A stretch of DNA of 64,000 nucleotides from Beta vulgaris subsp. vulgaris (taxonomy: Eukaryota > Streptophyta > Magnoliopsida > Caryophyllales > Amaranthaceae), in contig NC_079204.1 in NCBI RefSeq assembly GCF_026745355.1, forward strand, positions 55,310,633-55,374,632. The letters run 5' to 3'. A model generated the notes under the pieces. It was not told the origin of the DNA. It did no database searches and was given only the letters and a program-made list of their open reading frames with translations. Positions 11,178-21,661 of this stretch are shown here, piece after piece (within the stretch, counting starts at the first letter, position 1; every line of letters starts with the position of its first letter). A program made the translations under genes and the position numbers.

Positions 11178-12043
11178 GCCTCATTCTATGGCTAGCTTGT
11201 TCAGTACTACGTACGACATTTAAGATCAAAAAGGGCGACTAACGTGTATCGATCGATTTACACTTAGCTTGCTGTGATATACTCTACCTTACGCCACTAA
11301 TGCAGTAATGAAAGATGGAAATTGGGGATCTTAGGATTGAACATTTACTGTTTTCTTGTTACAACTAGCTCCACTAGTCTTCCACAATGAATGTTGCTTA
11401 AAACTTCTTCCTTTGTTTTAAGTTACTTGAAACACTTTGCCTTCGTTCTTTCAATATTATGCTTCGAAGTATTAGTGTTGTTTGCAGGTATTTCGTTTGT
11501 GATATGTTTCCTTTAGAAAGAGTTAGTAGAATGTTGGTCAAATAAAGTTTGCATGATCCTATTACGATAGTTTGTTATGCAGGTATTATGTGGGTGTATA
11601 GTGGGGTCTGAATTGAGTTTAGTGGTAGAACTCTTACGCCATTACTCCACTTTCTCTCTAGCTTGTTAGTTGCTTAATTTTAGGAGTTCCTAGATACTTT
11701 GCAGCCTAATGAATATATGCCGTTCGATGCTTTCAATCTAATGGCAAAATGCATAATGCCTCTGCTGCAAGTGTTGTGAGCGCAGTTTAATTTGTTTAGA
11801 GAAATCAGTATTTGAAGAGAGCTCGACTTTGTTCAATAAAAGTAAATATCAATGGTGAGTGTGATATGCTCACACTAGTAGAGAAAGGTGGATTTGCGTC
11901 AGACCTGGGACCCCCTTTTGCATCGGACTTGCGTCCGACGGCACATCTCTCGACGCAGATGACCTATAATAGATCTGCGTCGTATTCGGAAACGACGCAG
12001 ATCTATTAGCTATTTGCGTCGCACGTAGTATATGGTGCGACGC

Positions 12044-13313
12044 TGATATGCCATGTTTATATGGTATTCTTGACACTTTTTCACTACTTACTAATGAGAT
12101 TTGACACAAGTTTTGTAATGATATTGATCTTATTCTCTACTATGTTGTAATTTGCTCTTTTTAATCATTTGAGCTCATTTGTGTTGGAGAAAGTTCAAGT
12201 TAGAAAGTTAGCATGTCGAAGAAACTATTTGAAGAGTTATCATAGTGAAGCAAGGAAGTAAGATGTGTGCTTCTTGAGTATTTTTGGTATGAGCAAGTCA
12301 TTTTCAAGAAGAAAGAAGGAAGTTGTACGGGCAGGCTCCGCGGTCGCGGAGCTAATGATCGCGGGCGCGACAGAATTCGGAGCAAAACAAAGGAAAATTG
12401 ACGTCAGCTCCTCCGCAACTTCACCGCGGGCGCGGTCGCGGAGCCCTGTAACGAGGAATTCGGCTTTTCATCTTCCCCTATTTTTCTGATAAAAAGAACA
12501 CTTCGTCTTGTGGGTTTGGCATCGTTTTTCATCTGTTTTGGAGAAGAATTCAAAGAAAAATTGTAATCATTTATATTATGGAGAGCTAATCTTCCATCTT
12601 GGTGTATTAATCGAATCAACCATTTTAATCAACTTGTGAGTTCAATACTTCCTTTAAATTGCTTGAATGTTGATGATTCTTTATGTTTGATTGTTTTTGT
12701 GCTTAAGTTAACTTGATCAATTAACTTTTTGCTTATTACAATCTCTACTATCTAGATAATTGTCTGCTTTGAGATTATCTAGGGTTTGTAGTTTATGCCC
12801 AATTATCGCACGCTCGTGGATGATTGAGTATAAGAAGAATCATCATATAATTTCGCATTCGACCGCTTGTGTGAATGCTAGATTACCCTATTCAAATCTC
12901 CCTAGTTGTTATCTAATTGCTTAATTAAACCTAGAACGCTCCGGTTAGGTTGTTACGCCATTAAGGGTCAGATTAGAGCGCTCACTTAGTCTTACCACTA
13001 CGTTAGGGGAGATTGAATCTTATGATTCACCATAAGGCGTTCAAGTAACTTAGGTGTTGAATTGTTCAATGATCAAGGGTTGAATTGGTTATGAAGATTG
13101 ATTACCAAGTTCTCGTTTATTATTTAATTTCCTTGTTTATGCTTTATTTGTTTCAATTTCATTCATCAAAACCCCCCATTGTTTCCATAGCACACGCCTA
13201 GTCAAACCAAACCTACCTTCTCCATGGATTCGAACCTTACTCCCTTATACTATGTTTGTGTAGGGTAGTATTGATTTATTTGCGCGTTAGCCGATACGAC
13301 TTGGGCCTCGCCA
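12044..13313 (+). mobile_element. Solo LTR of a Gypsy-type retrotransposon
   Basis: A 1270-bp block beginning TGATATGCC and ending CCTCGCCA is bounded by the 5-bp direct repeat GACGC (12,039-12,043 and 13,314-13,318). The empty site is visible in the right arm near 17,897, where GACGC continues directly into the same subterminal sequence. No PPT, primer site or coding text adjoins, so only the LTR remains. The text (GC-rich upstream block, later 'TCCATGGATTCGAACC'-like) resembles Athila/Tat-type LTRs. That lineage is an inference. Confidence 0.75.
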
Positions 13314-13650
13314 GACGCAGATGGCTCTTTGAGCCAAACAAAACAAAGGGGATTTGCGTTGCACACACGGCTATGTCCGACGCAAATCCTCTCCCCAGCC
13401 CCAAGGATGATTTGCGTCGAACATAGCCAGGTGAGTGACGCAGATGCATGATTTGCGTCACACACCTGGCTATGTATGACACAAATCCTCTCCCCAACCG
13501 CCCACAAAGTTGGAAGGGTAATTTATGTCGCACATAGCCTACTATGCGACGCAAATCAGGCATCTCCGCCGCACCCTGGGCTATGTGCGACGCAAATTGC
13601 CTTGTTTTTGCGTCGCACCCAGTGCCATGTGCGACGCAGATGTTGGTCTT
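13314..13650. repeat. Subterminal repeat cluster of the CACTA element
   Basis: Many copies of ATTTGCGTCG and its reverse complement CGACGCAAAT occur at irregular 20-50 bp spacing in both orientations, separated by text such as GGCTATGTG. The first 50 bp also exist in the right arm; the remainder is found only here. Such clusters are known transposase-binding regions of CACTA elements. Spacers are not of constant length, so this is not a CRISPR-like array. Confidence 0.6.
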
Positions 13651-13674
13651 AATTTTTTTTTTCGTTTTTTCCAG

Positions 13675-13762
13675 CTTCATTTCTTAGTTTGTTTCTATAT
13701 TACTAAACCTCATGATTACTTCATTTCTTAGTTTGTTTCTATATTACTAAACCTCATGATTC
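13675..13762 (+). repeat. 44-bp tandem duplication
   Basis: Two near-perfect adjacent copies of a 44-bp unit start CTTCATTTCTTAG at 13,675 and 13,719. A partial third copy (CATATTACTAAACCTCATG) appears at about 13,829 inside the start of the LINE insertion, suggesting local template switching. Confidence 0.7.
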
Positions 13763-13866
13763 AAAACTAAACAAAAATTTATATTAACAATTGTGAGCGA
13801 AAAATTCGGCAGATTACAAGCTTTTGTGGCATATTACTAAACCTCATGGAGGGGGAATAGGGTGAA

Positions 13867-15016
13867 GGGCATCATGTGGAGGAAGCTTTTGTGGCATATT
13901 ACAAGGCCCTGCTGGGAACTTGTAGAGTGAATAGAGGGAATATCTGCAATGAAATCATAGAAGGAGGTCCAGTTCTAACTATGCAACAACAAGACACTAT
14001 GATGAGGCCTATTAGTGATAGAAATCAAATGGGCTATATTCTCTATACCTGGAGATAAATCCCCTGGTCCAAATGGGTTGGGGTCTCAGTTCTACAAAGA
14101 TGGTTGGACCATTGTTGGTCCAGATATCACCAGAGCCATTAGAGAGTTTTTCCATTCAGGTAAGCTCCTCAAAGAACTCAATACTACAAATTTGACTTTA
14201 ATTCCCAAAATTAAATGTCCAAGTAGTGTCACTGAGTTCCGACCAATTACCTGCTGTAATGTAGTGTATAAGTGCATTACAAAAATTATTGCAGCTAGGT
14301 TAAATGAAGTGCTCCCTATGCTTATAGCTGAGAACCAAGGGGAGTTTATACAAGGGAGGTTTATTGGACATAACATAATGATATGTCAAGATATGGTTAA
14401 AAACTATGGAAGGAAAAACTCGAGACCTGGGTGCATTATAAAAATGGACATGAAAAAAGCCTATGACTCCATTGACTGGCGTTTCTTGAAGGATATGCTT
14501 GTAGGATTGAAGTTTCCTAGCAGATATATTGATTGGGTCATGGAGTGCGTTTCTACTCCAAAATTCACACTACAGCTAATAAATGGGTAAAGTTGTGGTT
14601 TCTTTGCAGGAAAGAAAGGGTTGCGTCAGGGTGACCCTATCTCTCCATAACTTTTCGTCATATGCATGGAGTACCTATCAAGGACTCTGAAAGTAGTGGG
14701 GGAGAAGACCCAGTTCAAGTATCAGCCAAGGTGTAAGGGTGTGAAATTGAACCACCTATGTTTTGCTGACGATATTATATTGTGTAGCAGTGGTGATTTT
14801 GTCTCAGTTTACACAATGCTCCAAGGTTTCCAGCATTTTTCTGAAGCCTCTGGACTTGAAGTGAACGTGCACAAGACTAAGATGTTTACTGTGGGCTTGA
14901 ACAATGAAGCAAGGCAAAGGCTGTTGAATGCAACGGGGTCTAAAATAGGGAGCCTCCCCTTCAAATACTTAGGGGTGCCCATAAACCACAAAAGATTGGT
15001 TGTGAATGAAGGCTAG
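13867..15016 (+). pseudogene. LINE reverse transcriptase fragment, broken
   Basis: In order: SPGPNGLGSQFYKDGW, LIPKIKCPSS, EFRPITCC, NQGEFIQGRFI, the catalytic block KMDMKKAYDSIDW, GLRQGDPISP, and the catalytic FADD in LCFADDIILCSS, ending in FKYLGVPI. These are blocks of L1-type plant LINE reverse transcriptases. Breaks: a frameshift near 14,040, a stop at 14,588-14,590, a stop at 14,648-14,650 and a stop at 15,014-15,016. The endonuclease and RNase H parts are missing. It resembles the ORF2 at 1-1772 but is clearly an older copy. Confidence 0.8.
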
Positions 15017-15177
15017 AACCTGGTGGAAATATGACAGCAAAGGTGAGAATGTGGAGTAGTAGGCACCTAGCTTACCAAATGTAGATATTACTGTGAATAG
15101 AATCCAAAGAGCTGTTATTGATAATTATGGAATTTAATTAAAAAAAGGTGTCTAGAAAGGATAGAGAATGGTTAAGA

Positions 15178-16724
15178 CACTAGTAGAATAATTGCTTATT
15201 GCTGCGGTGGTATTGCTGCAGTTTTACCCATATGCAGCAATATATCACGTAAAAAAAAAGGTAAAATATAAAATATAGATATTGCTGCGGTTTTGGCCTA
15301 AAACCGAAGCAATATGATGTCATTAGGAAAATTTCTGAAAAAAGTTGACTATTTTACCAGAAATATTGCTGCGGTTCTTTACGAAACCGCAGCAATATAT
15401 TAAAAAGTAATATTTATATTGCTGCGGTTTTAACAAAAACCGCAGCAATATCATTAAAAAATAGTAAAAAATATATAAAAGACAATTGACAAGGCATGTC
15501 ACTTAGGGTATTTTTCCTTCTCATCCCTTAGCTTCAGATCTCACGGCGCTTCTCTTCCTCTCTGATCTCCGTCTCCTTCCCTTTCTCTCTGATCTCACTC
15601 CTTCTCACGCATCTCACTACTCTCACCCTTTCTCTTTCCTCTCACTCCTTTTCACGCATCTCACTCCTTCTCACGCATCTCACTACTCTCACTCTTTCTC
15701 TTTCCTCTCACTCTTTCTCTTTCCTCTCACTCCTCTAAGATCTTCGCGCACTTTCACTCTATGTCTCCGGTTGGTTCGTTTGCGATTAGCGTCGGCTGTA
15801 GCGGTTTCTTATTCCTCGTTGTCTCCGGTTGGTTCGTTCGCGATTAGCGCCGGCTGTAGCGGTTTCTTATTCCTCGCTGTCTCCGGTTGGTTCGTTCGCG
15901 ATTATTGGTCTTCGCGATTTCGTCGAGACTCTAGAGTTCTTCGCGCAAGATCTTCACTCTCTTCGTGAAACGAGATCCAGAACCGTGCGACATCAATCGT
16001 TGTTGTTTGTTTTCTTTTTTTTCGTCTGTAGATCTGTTCCTAAATTTCATATTTTAGGATTTTTTTTAGATTTGTTATTTTGTATGTTTTTCGTCCGTTT
16101 AGATTTGTTAGTAAATTTTATATTTTAGGATTTTTTTTCTATTTTAGGATTTTCTTAGATCTGTTATTTTGTAGGTAGATTTTTTTTGTTTTAGGATTTT
16201 TTTTTTGATTTTTTCGTTTTTTATATCAGTTTTGTTTATTTTTTAATATATTTTTTGTTTTATTATAATATTTGTAATTAGTCAAGTTGTAATAGTTGTT
16301 TTTTCATTTTACTTTTTGGATCTTTTGCATTATTTCTGTAATTAGTTTGTATCTTTATATATATATATGAGATTCATGTCATTTTATCTTGAGTTTGTGT
16401 GCAAATTTGGTGGATAGTGGATGGGTTAGTTGCATATTTTTAATATTTCAAATTTAATTAACAAATGTAAAAAAAAAAAAAACTTTTTTTGCCTATACCA
16501 TGACCTATTGTTGCGGTTTTGACATAGATACCTTTTTTAATAAAAAATAAATTTATTGCTGCGGTTTTGCCTAGAAATCGCAGCAATATGTTCAGATATT
16601 GCTACGGTTTAAAACCGCAGCAATATATTAATTACCTATTGTTGCCCCCTTAATTGCTGCGCGGCCAAAACCGCCGCAATAGGCCACTTTTTGATCACAA
16701 CAATAAGCATTTATTCTACTAGTG
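15178..16724. mobile_element. Non-autonomous CACTA transposon
   Basis: It is bounded by CACTAGTAGAATAA at the left and its near-perfect reverse complement at the right (ends TAGTG at 16,724), with the 3-bp direct repeat AGA on both sides (15,175-15,177, 16,725-16,727). This is the exact CACTA signature. Subterminal copies of ATTGCTGCGGTTTT/AAAACCGCAGCAAT lie within about 300 bp of the left end and 200 bp of the right end. The interior is a pyrimidine-rich stretch (15,500-15,760), a 58-bp tandem repeat and T-rich sequence. It has no transposase frame. Confidence 0.85.
15763..15902 (+). repeat. 58-bp tandem repeat, about 2.4 copies
   Basis: Units beginning GTCTCCGGTTGGTTCGTT start at 15,763, 15,821 and 15,879. 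They lie inside the CACTA element. The repeat keeps a frame open, but no codon-like conservation or known domain is seen. Confidence 0.8.
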
Positions 16725-16840
16725 AGACAAAGAGTGTTTTATGTTTGTAATTAGATGGTGTACTAGGCTTGTTATATGGGGGAGTCCAACCTAGTTGGTT
16801 TGCCCTTCAAGTATAGCTACTTTGGTTGGTAGGTTGTAAT

Positions 16841-17241
16841 TAAGGATGGAAATGGTTGATGGATGATCCGTCACCCGTTTAACCCGGTTTTTTAAATGGA
16901 TGAAAAACCCGATTTAAATGGATGGAAAGCGGGTGGTGGGTGAGAATTTTTTCACCCGTCACCCGATCCATCACCCGTTTAACCTCCAACCCATCATCCA
17001 TTTATTAAGTTTTTACATGTAAACTTATTACTTTTATATTTTTGATAGAAATATTTTATATCATGCATATCATATCACAAATTTCATTACAAATACTACA
17101 TGGTTTCACCCGTTTATCACCCGACCCACCCGTTTCACCCAGTGGGTGATGGATGGATGGATGCGGGTGGAGCGGATGGATGCGGGTGACGGATGCGGGT
17201 GATGCTCCACGCGCCCCGAATCCCACCCATTTCCATCCCTA
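16841..17241. mobile_element. hAT-type MITE in the LINE 3' region
   Basis: A 401-bp element has terminal inverted repeats TAAGGATGGAAATGG / TAGGGATGGAAATGG and the 8-bp direct repeat GTTGTAAT on both sides (16,833-16,840, 17,242-17,249). The interior holds multiple ACCCGTTT/GGATGGATG motifs in both orientations. Both the TSD length and the TAGGGATGG-type ends are those of plant hAT MITEs. Confidence 0.85.
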
Positions 17242-18762
17242 GTTGTAATGGTGTTTGTTTTTGATATATATATACGACTCACTTACTTAGCAAAAAAAAA
17301 AAAAAATCGGCAGAGTCTCCTTTGTAATTTGGATAACAACCCAAGAAATCGTTGGGAAAAAGTTATATATATATAAACAAAACCTGTTTCAATACATCTC
17401 AAACCATCTCAAACAAGCAACAAATGTTGCAATAATAAACCAATTCAAGCAATAATGTACAATTACTACAAACACTAACAAGTTACTTGGCCTTTCTTCT
17501 TTATTGAGCCGTACAAAGTGTAGCGCAAAAATGTCTTTGAGTTCGTTCATCTCATCTATGGAGTATGGCTGAATGCTTGAAGGAAAACTATATGTTAACT
17601 TAGTTAATAAACTTTAAAATTATATAAGTAAAGTAACGAATTTACAACATATATATACCTCATTCAAATCATTTGACTCAAAGAGAAAGCGGATGATTAG
17701 AAACATGTATCTCATCACGAAATAGTCACATTAATATCCTCTCGTTTGTTGAGCACACTACACCAAATTTAATACATATATTAGAATCGAAAAAGAAATA
17801 CTAAATAGAATTATAAAATGTGTATCAAATACAAAACCATATACTACGTGCGACGCAAATCCCCTTTGTTTTATTTGGCTCAAAGAGCCATCTGCGTCGC
17901 ACCGTATACTACGTGCGACGCAAATAGCTAATAGCTAGATCTGCGTCGTTTCCGAATACGACGCAGATCTATTATAGGTCATCTGCGTCGAGAGATGTGC
18001 CGTCGGACGCAAGTCCGATGCAAAAGGGGGTCCCAGGTCTGACGCAAATCCACCTTTCTCTACTAGTGTGAGCATATCACACTCACCATTGATATTTACT
18101 TTTATTGAACAAAGTCGAGCTCTCTTCAAATACTGATTTCTCTAAACAAATTAAACTGCGCTCACAACACTTGCAGCAGAGGCATTATGCATTTTGCCAT
18201 TAGATTGAAAGCATCGAACGGCATATATTCATTAGGCTGCAAAGTATCTAGGAACTCCTAAAATTAAGCAACTAACAAGCTAGAGAGAAAGTGGAGTAAT
18301 GGCGTAAGAGTTCTACCACTAAACTCAATTCAGACCCCACTATACACCCACATAATACTTGCATAACTAACTATCGTAATAGGATCATGCAAACTTTATT
18401 TGACCAACATTCTACTAACTCTTTCTAAAGGAAACATATCACAAACGAAATACCTGCAAACAACACTAATACTTCGAAGCATAATATTGAAAGAACGAAG
18501 GCAAAGTGTTTCAAGTAACTTAAAACAAAGGAAGAAGTTTTAAGCAACATTCATTGTGGAAGACTAGTGGAGCTAGTTGTAACAAGAAAACAGTAAATGT
18601 TCAATCCTAAGATCCCCAATTTCCATCTTTCATTACTGCATTAGTGGCGTAAGGTAGAGTATACACAGCAAGCTAAGTGTAAATCGATCGATACACGTTA
18701 GTCGCCCTTTTTGATCTTAAATGTCGTACGTAGTACTGAACAAGCTAGCCATAGAATGAGGC

Positions 18763-18770
18763 TATAAATA
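18763..18770 (+). promoter_or_regulatory. TATA box of right-arm phylloplanin-like gene
   Basis: TATAAATA, 90 bp upstream of the ATG at 18,860. The context GGCTATAAATAACAG is shared with the left-arm copy and resembles AGCCTATAAATAAG before the third gene. Confidence 0.65.
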
Positions 18771-18859
18771 ACAGCCATTTCAACCTTGAAAAAACAAATC
18801 AAAGTTATCATTTAATTAACAAACAATTGCAAATACACCCATCTCAAAAATTTCAAAAA

Positions 18860-19345
18860 ATGGCAGGCATCACAAAAGCATGCGCAGCATTTTTGTGTAT
18901 GGTCATACTCCTAGTGACCTATTCACCAAAAACCAATGCGCTTACCATCTTAGGCCAAAATGTGAATTTGATGGCCATCGTCGGAACAGCTCGCTGTTCA
19001 CCAACAGTCACCGGCATCTGCCTGACCGGGAATTGTCCGCCGATCCCTAATCTTACGTTGGACGCTACACTTAACGGCAATTTAATTGCTTCTGCCACTA
19101 CCACCGCTAATGGCACCTTCAGTATCAACGTTAGTAATTTATTGTCCAACGTTAACGACATAAATAGCCTAACCAGAAGTCTCTTAGCCGTCAGGGTCAA
19201 TACTTCCGTTCCCATTACCAGCTGCCCTATTCTTGGTACGGCTTCCGGCCAACTCCAAGCCGTTCCCATCATTCCGGCAGCCCTCAACGTCGTTAATGGT
19301 CTTGTTACTGTTCCGCTCGGTCCCTTATTGACTCTTTCTGTTTAA
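18860..19345 (+). CDS. Phylloplanin-like secreted protein (intact copy)
   Basis: A 161-aa protein. A signal peptide (MAGITKACAAFLCMVILL..., cleavage likely after TNA, about residue 27) is followed by a compact domain with GTARCS, CPPIPNLTLDATLNG, a TxNGTFSI block, ITSCPILGTASGQL and VNGLVTVPLG. The Cys pattern, the NG-F 'variable loop' and the G-x-L near the end match plant phylloplanin-like/Pollen Ole e 1-like small proteins. Tobacco phylloplanin is secreted to the leaf surface and inhibits oomycete spores; that role is known for the family and only inferred here. The ATG at 18,860 is chosen because it opens the signal peptide; the frame upstream begins at a TTG. There is no intron. An almost identical copy sits inverted at 10,597-11,080. 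Confidence 0.7.
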   Translation: MAGITKACAAFLCMVILLVTYSPKTNALTILGQNVNLMAIVGTARCSPTVTGICLTGNCPPIPNLTLDATLNGNLIASATTTANGTFSINVSNLLSNVNDINSLTRSLLAVRVNTSVPITSCPILGTASGQLQAVPIIPAALNVVNGLVTVPLGPLLTLSV

Positions 19346-19839
19346 TCAAATCATCGAACATATTATCATTATTACCATATAATGATATAATGTATATCTA
19401 AGCTACGTACCAATATTATAAATTGGTACTTCTTTTTATATATATGCTTTCAATAATCTCTCTTACCTTGGTCACCATGTATGCACGAGGAAGAGAGGGA
19501 CATAATTTGTGCGAGTTCTGTTCTCATCAAATTATCAATTATGCATGAATAATAGTGGTGTTTTAGTCAACTGTAACTTTGTTGTTGACGTACGTGTTGT
19601 TCTTTGTACGTGACTTCGGTGGTACTAGTACAAATCGTATATTATATATCTGTGACATTCTCATCGATTTAACAATTACTATTATGACCACATCATTTTT
19701 ACAAAATGGTTCGCTGTTTAAGTCAAGTCGGGACACTTTATATAGGTGAACGTAACTCATTTACGGGAAGTGTTATCGTTGTCTGACTATTAATTTTCTA
19801 CTTTAAAGGGATGAGTTTACTATTATAGGTAAACAATTA

Positions 19840-20500
19840 GAGTTTGTTCTCTTCGGCATAAAACAGCGAAACTGAACTGAACTGATTGGAGCTGAAATGA
19901 ACTGAACTGATTGAAGCTGAACTTAACTAAACTAAACTAAACTGAGCTGAACTGAATTGAATTGAATTAAATTGAATTGATTTGAATTGAATTGAATGTA
20001 ATAAATATATAAACAGTATTTAAAAAATAATAATATGAATATTAAATAATAATTATAATGATAAGTAATAATAATGAATAATAATAATAATAGTATTTTG
20101 GATATTTTTAAATGATATTTATAAATAAATAATATTAATAATCATAAATTAATAATAATAATTAATGATAATAATGATAATTAATAATAATTATTTTATA
20201 TTTTTTGTATTAATATATTAATACTTGATGATGATTATATAATAACAATAATATCTAATAATTAAATTAATATAACTATTTTAATAATTAGATTTAATAA
20301 TATAATAATATTTAGTAATTAAAATAATGATTGGATCGGACCGCGAATTGCATCATCAATTGTTTTGACGCGATTTGATTGGTTTATGGGCTAAAAGACG
20401 TGGGTTTATTTGTTCTTTGACCTGAATCATGTTCCTCCTAATAATAATAGTAATAATAATAATGAGTAAAGCTATAATAAACAAAATAATATATAGAAAC

Positions 20501-20549
<49 letters not shown>

Positions 20550-20766
20550 GTAATAATAATAATGCTTAATTGTAATGATATAAAAATAAATAATAATAAA
20601 TAATAATAATAATAATAATAATAAGAGTAATTAGTAAAATAAATTATACTAACATAATAATAATATTTAACAAAATGGTTATAAAAGAATGGAGCTGACT
20701 GAACTGAATTGAGCTGAACTGAACTGAAGTGAACTGAACTGAAAATAAGCTGGGGAGAACAAGCTC
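19840..20766. mobile_element. Tourist-like (PIF/Harbinger) element rich in AAT microsatellite
   Basis: The terminal inverted repeats are GAGTTTGTTCTC and GAGCTTGTTCTC (right end reversed), and TTA stands on both sides (19,837-19,839, 20,767-20,769). The left arm near 8480 shows the site without it. Just inside the ends are runs of ACTGAACTGA-type repeats. The middle holds (AAT)n/(TAA)n microsatellite, longest at about 20,496-20,548. The interior block around 20,328-20,440 recurs at about 49,055-49,170. It has no coding sequence. Confidence 0.65.
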
Positions 20767-21284
20767 TTAATCTCATTTTACAATAATTTATTATGCACCC
20801 GTCTCCTTCAAGATTTTGGGTTAATTTAATACTCTTAATATAGAATAAATCACGTGAAGCAAACAATGAATTAAATATAGGATTTTTTTTATCTATTCAA
20901 GAATTTTGATGAGAATAAGTTCAATTTAGTAATAATGAGTATAAAAAAATAAGAGAAAACAATAAAAAAAACCAGCAAAACAATTCAGTTGAGTAAAAAC
21001 AACATGTAGATCAATATAAAGAAGTACATATAAGTAAATATATATATGTTTAATTCATCAAAACCGTATAAAATACTAATTGATAATTGAAATGTTACTA
21101 CCTCCATTCCATATTAATTAAAACAAAACTCTTGTACATAAATTTTAAGGAGGTAGATAAAGTATGACATAAATTTTATTAATTTATAATGAAAGTTGAT
21201 TTTTTAGAATACAATGAATATATTATATAATAGGTAAATTGTGTGTGTCCTGTAATTTAGGGTTTGCGGTTTGTGAGGTGCTTA

Positions 21285-21661
21285 TCTCTATTATATAATT
21301 CAAGGGGGGAGCTATGGTGTCCCCCAATGAAATATCTTTTTTATCCTTAGCTAAATATATATACTTAATTGGATATTCAGATTTTATACAATCATATCCT
21401 TTCCAAATTTAAAGATGGGTCAAAATTTCAATAATAAACTTGACAAAATGAGAAAAATGATAACTCACTAAAAAAATTACAAATCTAATTTGACTACAAA
21501 ACCCTACATCTAAATGTTTATCACAATTTCTAAAAACTTTATAGATTACAGTAGTTTGTATAACAATAATTATAAATCACACTTCTGTAATTATATTTTG
21601 ATGAAATTTATTAAGAATAGACCCAAATAATCAACGCACGCATTGCGTGCATAGAAGACTA
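21285..21661 (+). mobile_element. Short non-autonomous Helitron, right-arm specific
   Basis: It starts TCTCTATTATATAATTC after an A and ends with the hairpin GCACGCATTGCGTGC plus ACTA before T. The left arm (about 7950) shows the uninterrupted site, so filled and empty alleles can be compared within this window. Its last base is ambiguous (CTA or CTAT), a departure from CTRR. Confidence 0.65.

Larger units (their letters stand above)
7166..13364 (+). repeat. Left arm of a large inverted duplication
   Basis: Read as reverse complement, this arm matches 17,845-22,385 block by block. The matching blocks are 7166-8640, 10,235-12,043 and 13,314-13,364. Between them lie arm-specific insertions: a hAT-like element with a nested Helitron (8639-10,226) and a solo LTR (12,044-13,313). 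Identity judged by eye is uneven: the gene-proximal part (about 10,260-12,043) is almost identical to the other arm, while the distal part (7166-8640) has many substitutions and small indels. Confidence 0.85.
13814..17306 (+). mobile_element. 5'-truncated LINE fragment with two later insertions
   Basis: A plus-strand L1-type reverse transcriptase fragment ends in a poly-A run (17,292-17,306). The 8-bp repeat TCGGCAGA flanks it (13,806-13,813 and 17,307-17,314), as expected for a target-site duplication. A CACTA element (15,178-16,724) and a hAT MITE (16,841-17,241) are inserted in it. The first 60 bp hold a duplicated 'AGCTTTTGTGGCATATTAC' (13,819 and 13,893), a possible scar of the insertion. 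Confidence 0.7.
11873..18068. mobile_element. CACTA-type element at the axis of the inverted duplication
   Basis: The left end is CACTAGTAGAGAAAGG at 11,873 and the right end is its reverse complement, ending TAGTG at 18,068. Subterminal copies of a TTTGCGTCG/CGACGCAAA motif cluster inside both ends, as CACTA transposons have for transposase binding. The 3 bp outside are TCA on the left and TGA on the right. These are not a direct duplication but an inverted pair, because the flanks belong to the two arms. Removing the solo LTR (12,044-13,313) and the LINE insertion (13,814-17,306) leaves about 1.4 kb with no transposase gene, so it was non-autonomous. Confidence 0.65.

Noticed and set aside
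13314..13650. Repeated palindromic units resembling a CRISPR-like array
   Set aside because: Spacing is irregular, units occur in both orientations and they match the subterminal repeats of the surrounding CACTA element; the genome is a plant.
18827..18859. Upstream extension of the phylloplanin-like frame
   Set aside because: The base triplet at 18,827 is TTG; the first ATG opens a proper signal peptide at 18,860.
20438..20866. 142-codon frame full of Tyr and Ile
   Set aside because: It is a translation of (AAT)n microsatellite inside a Tourist-like element.
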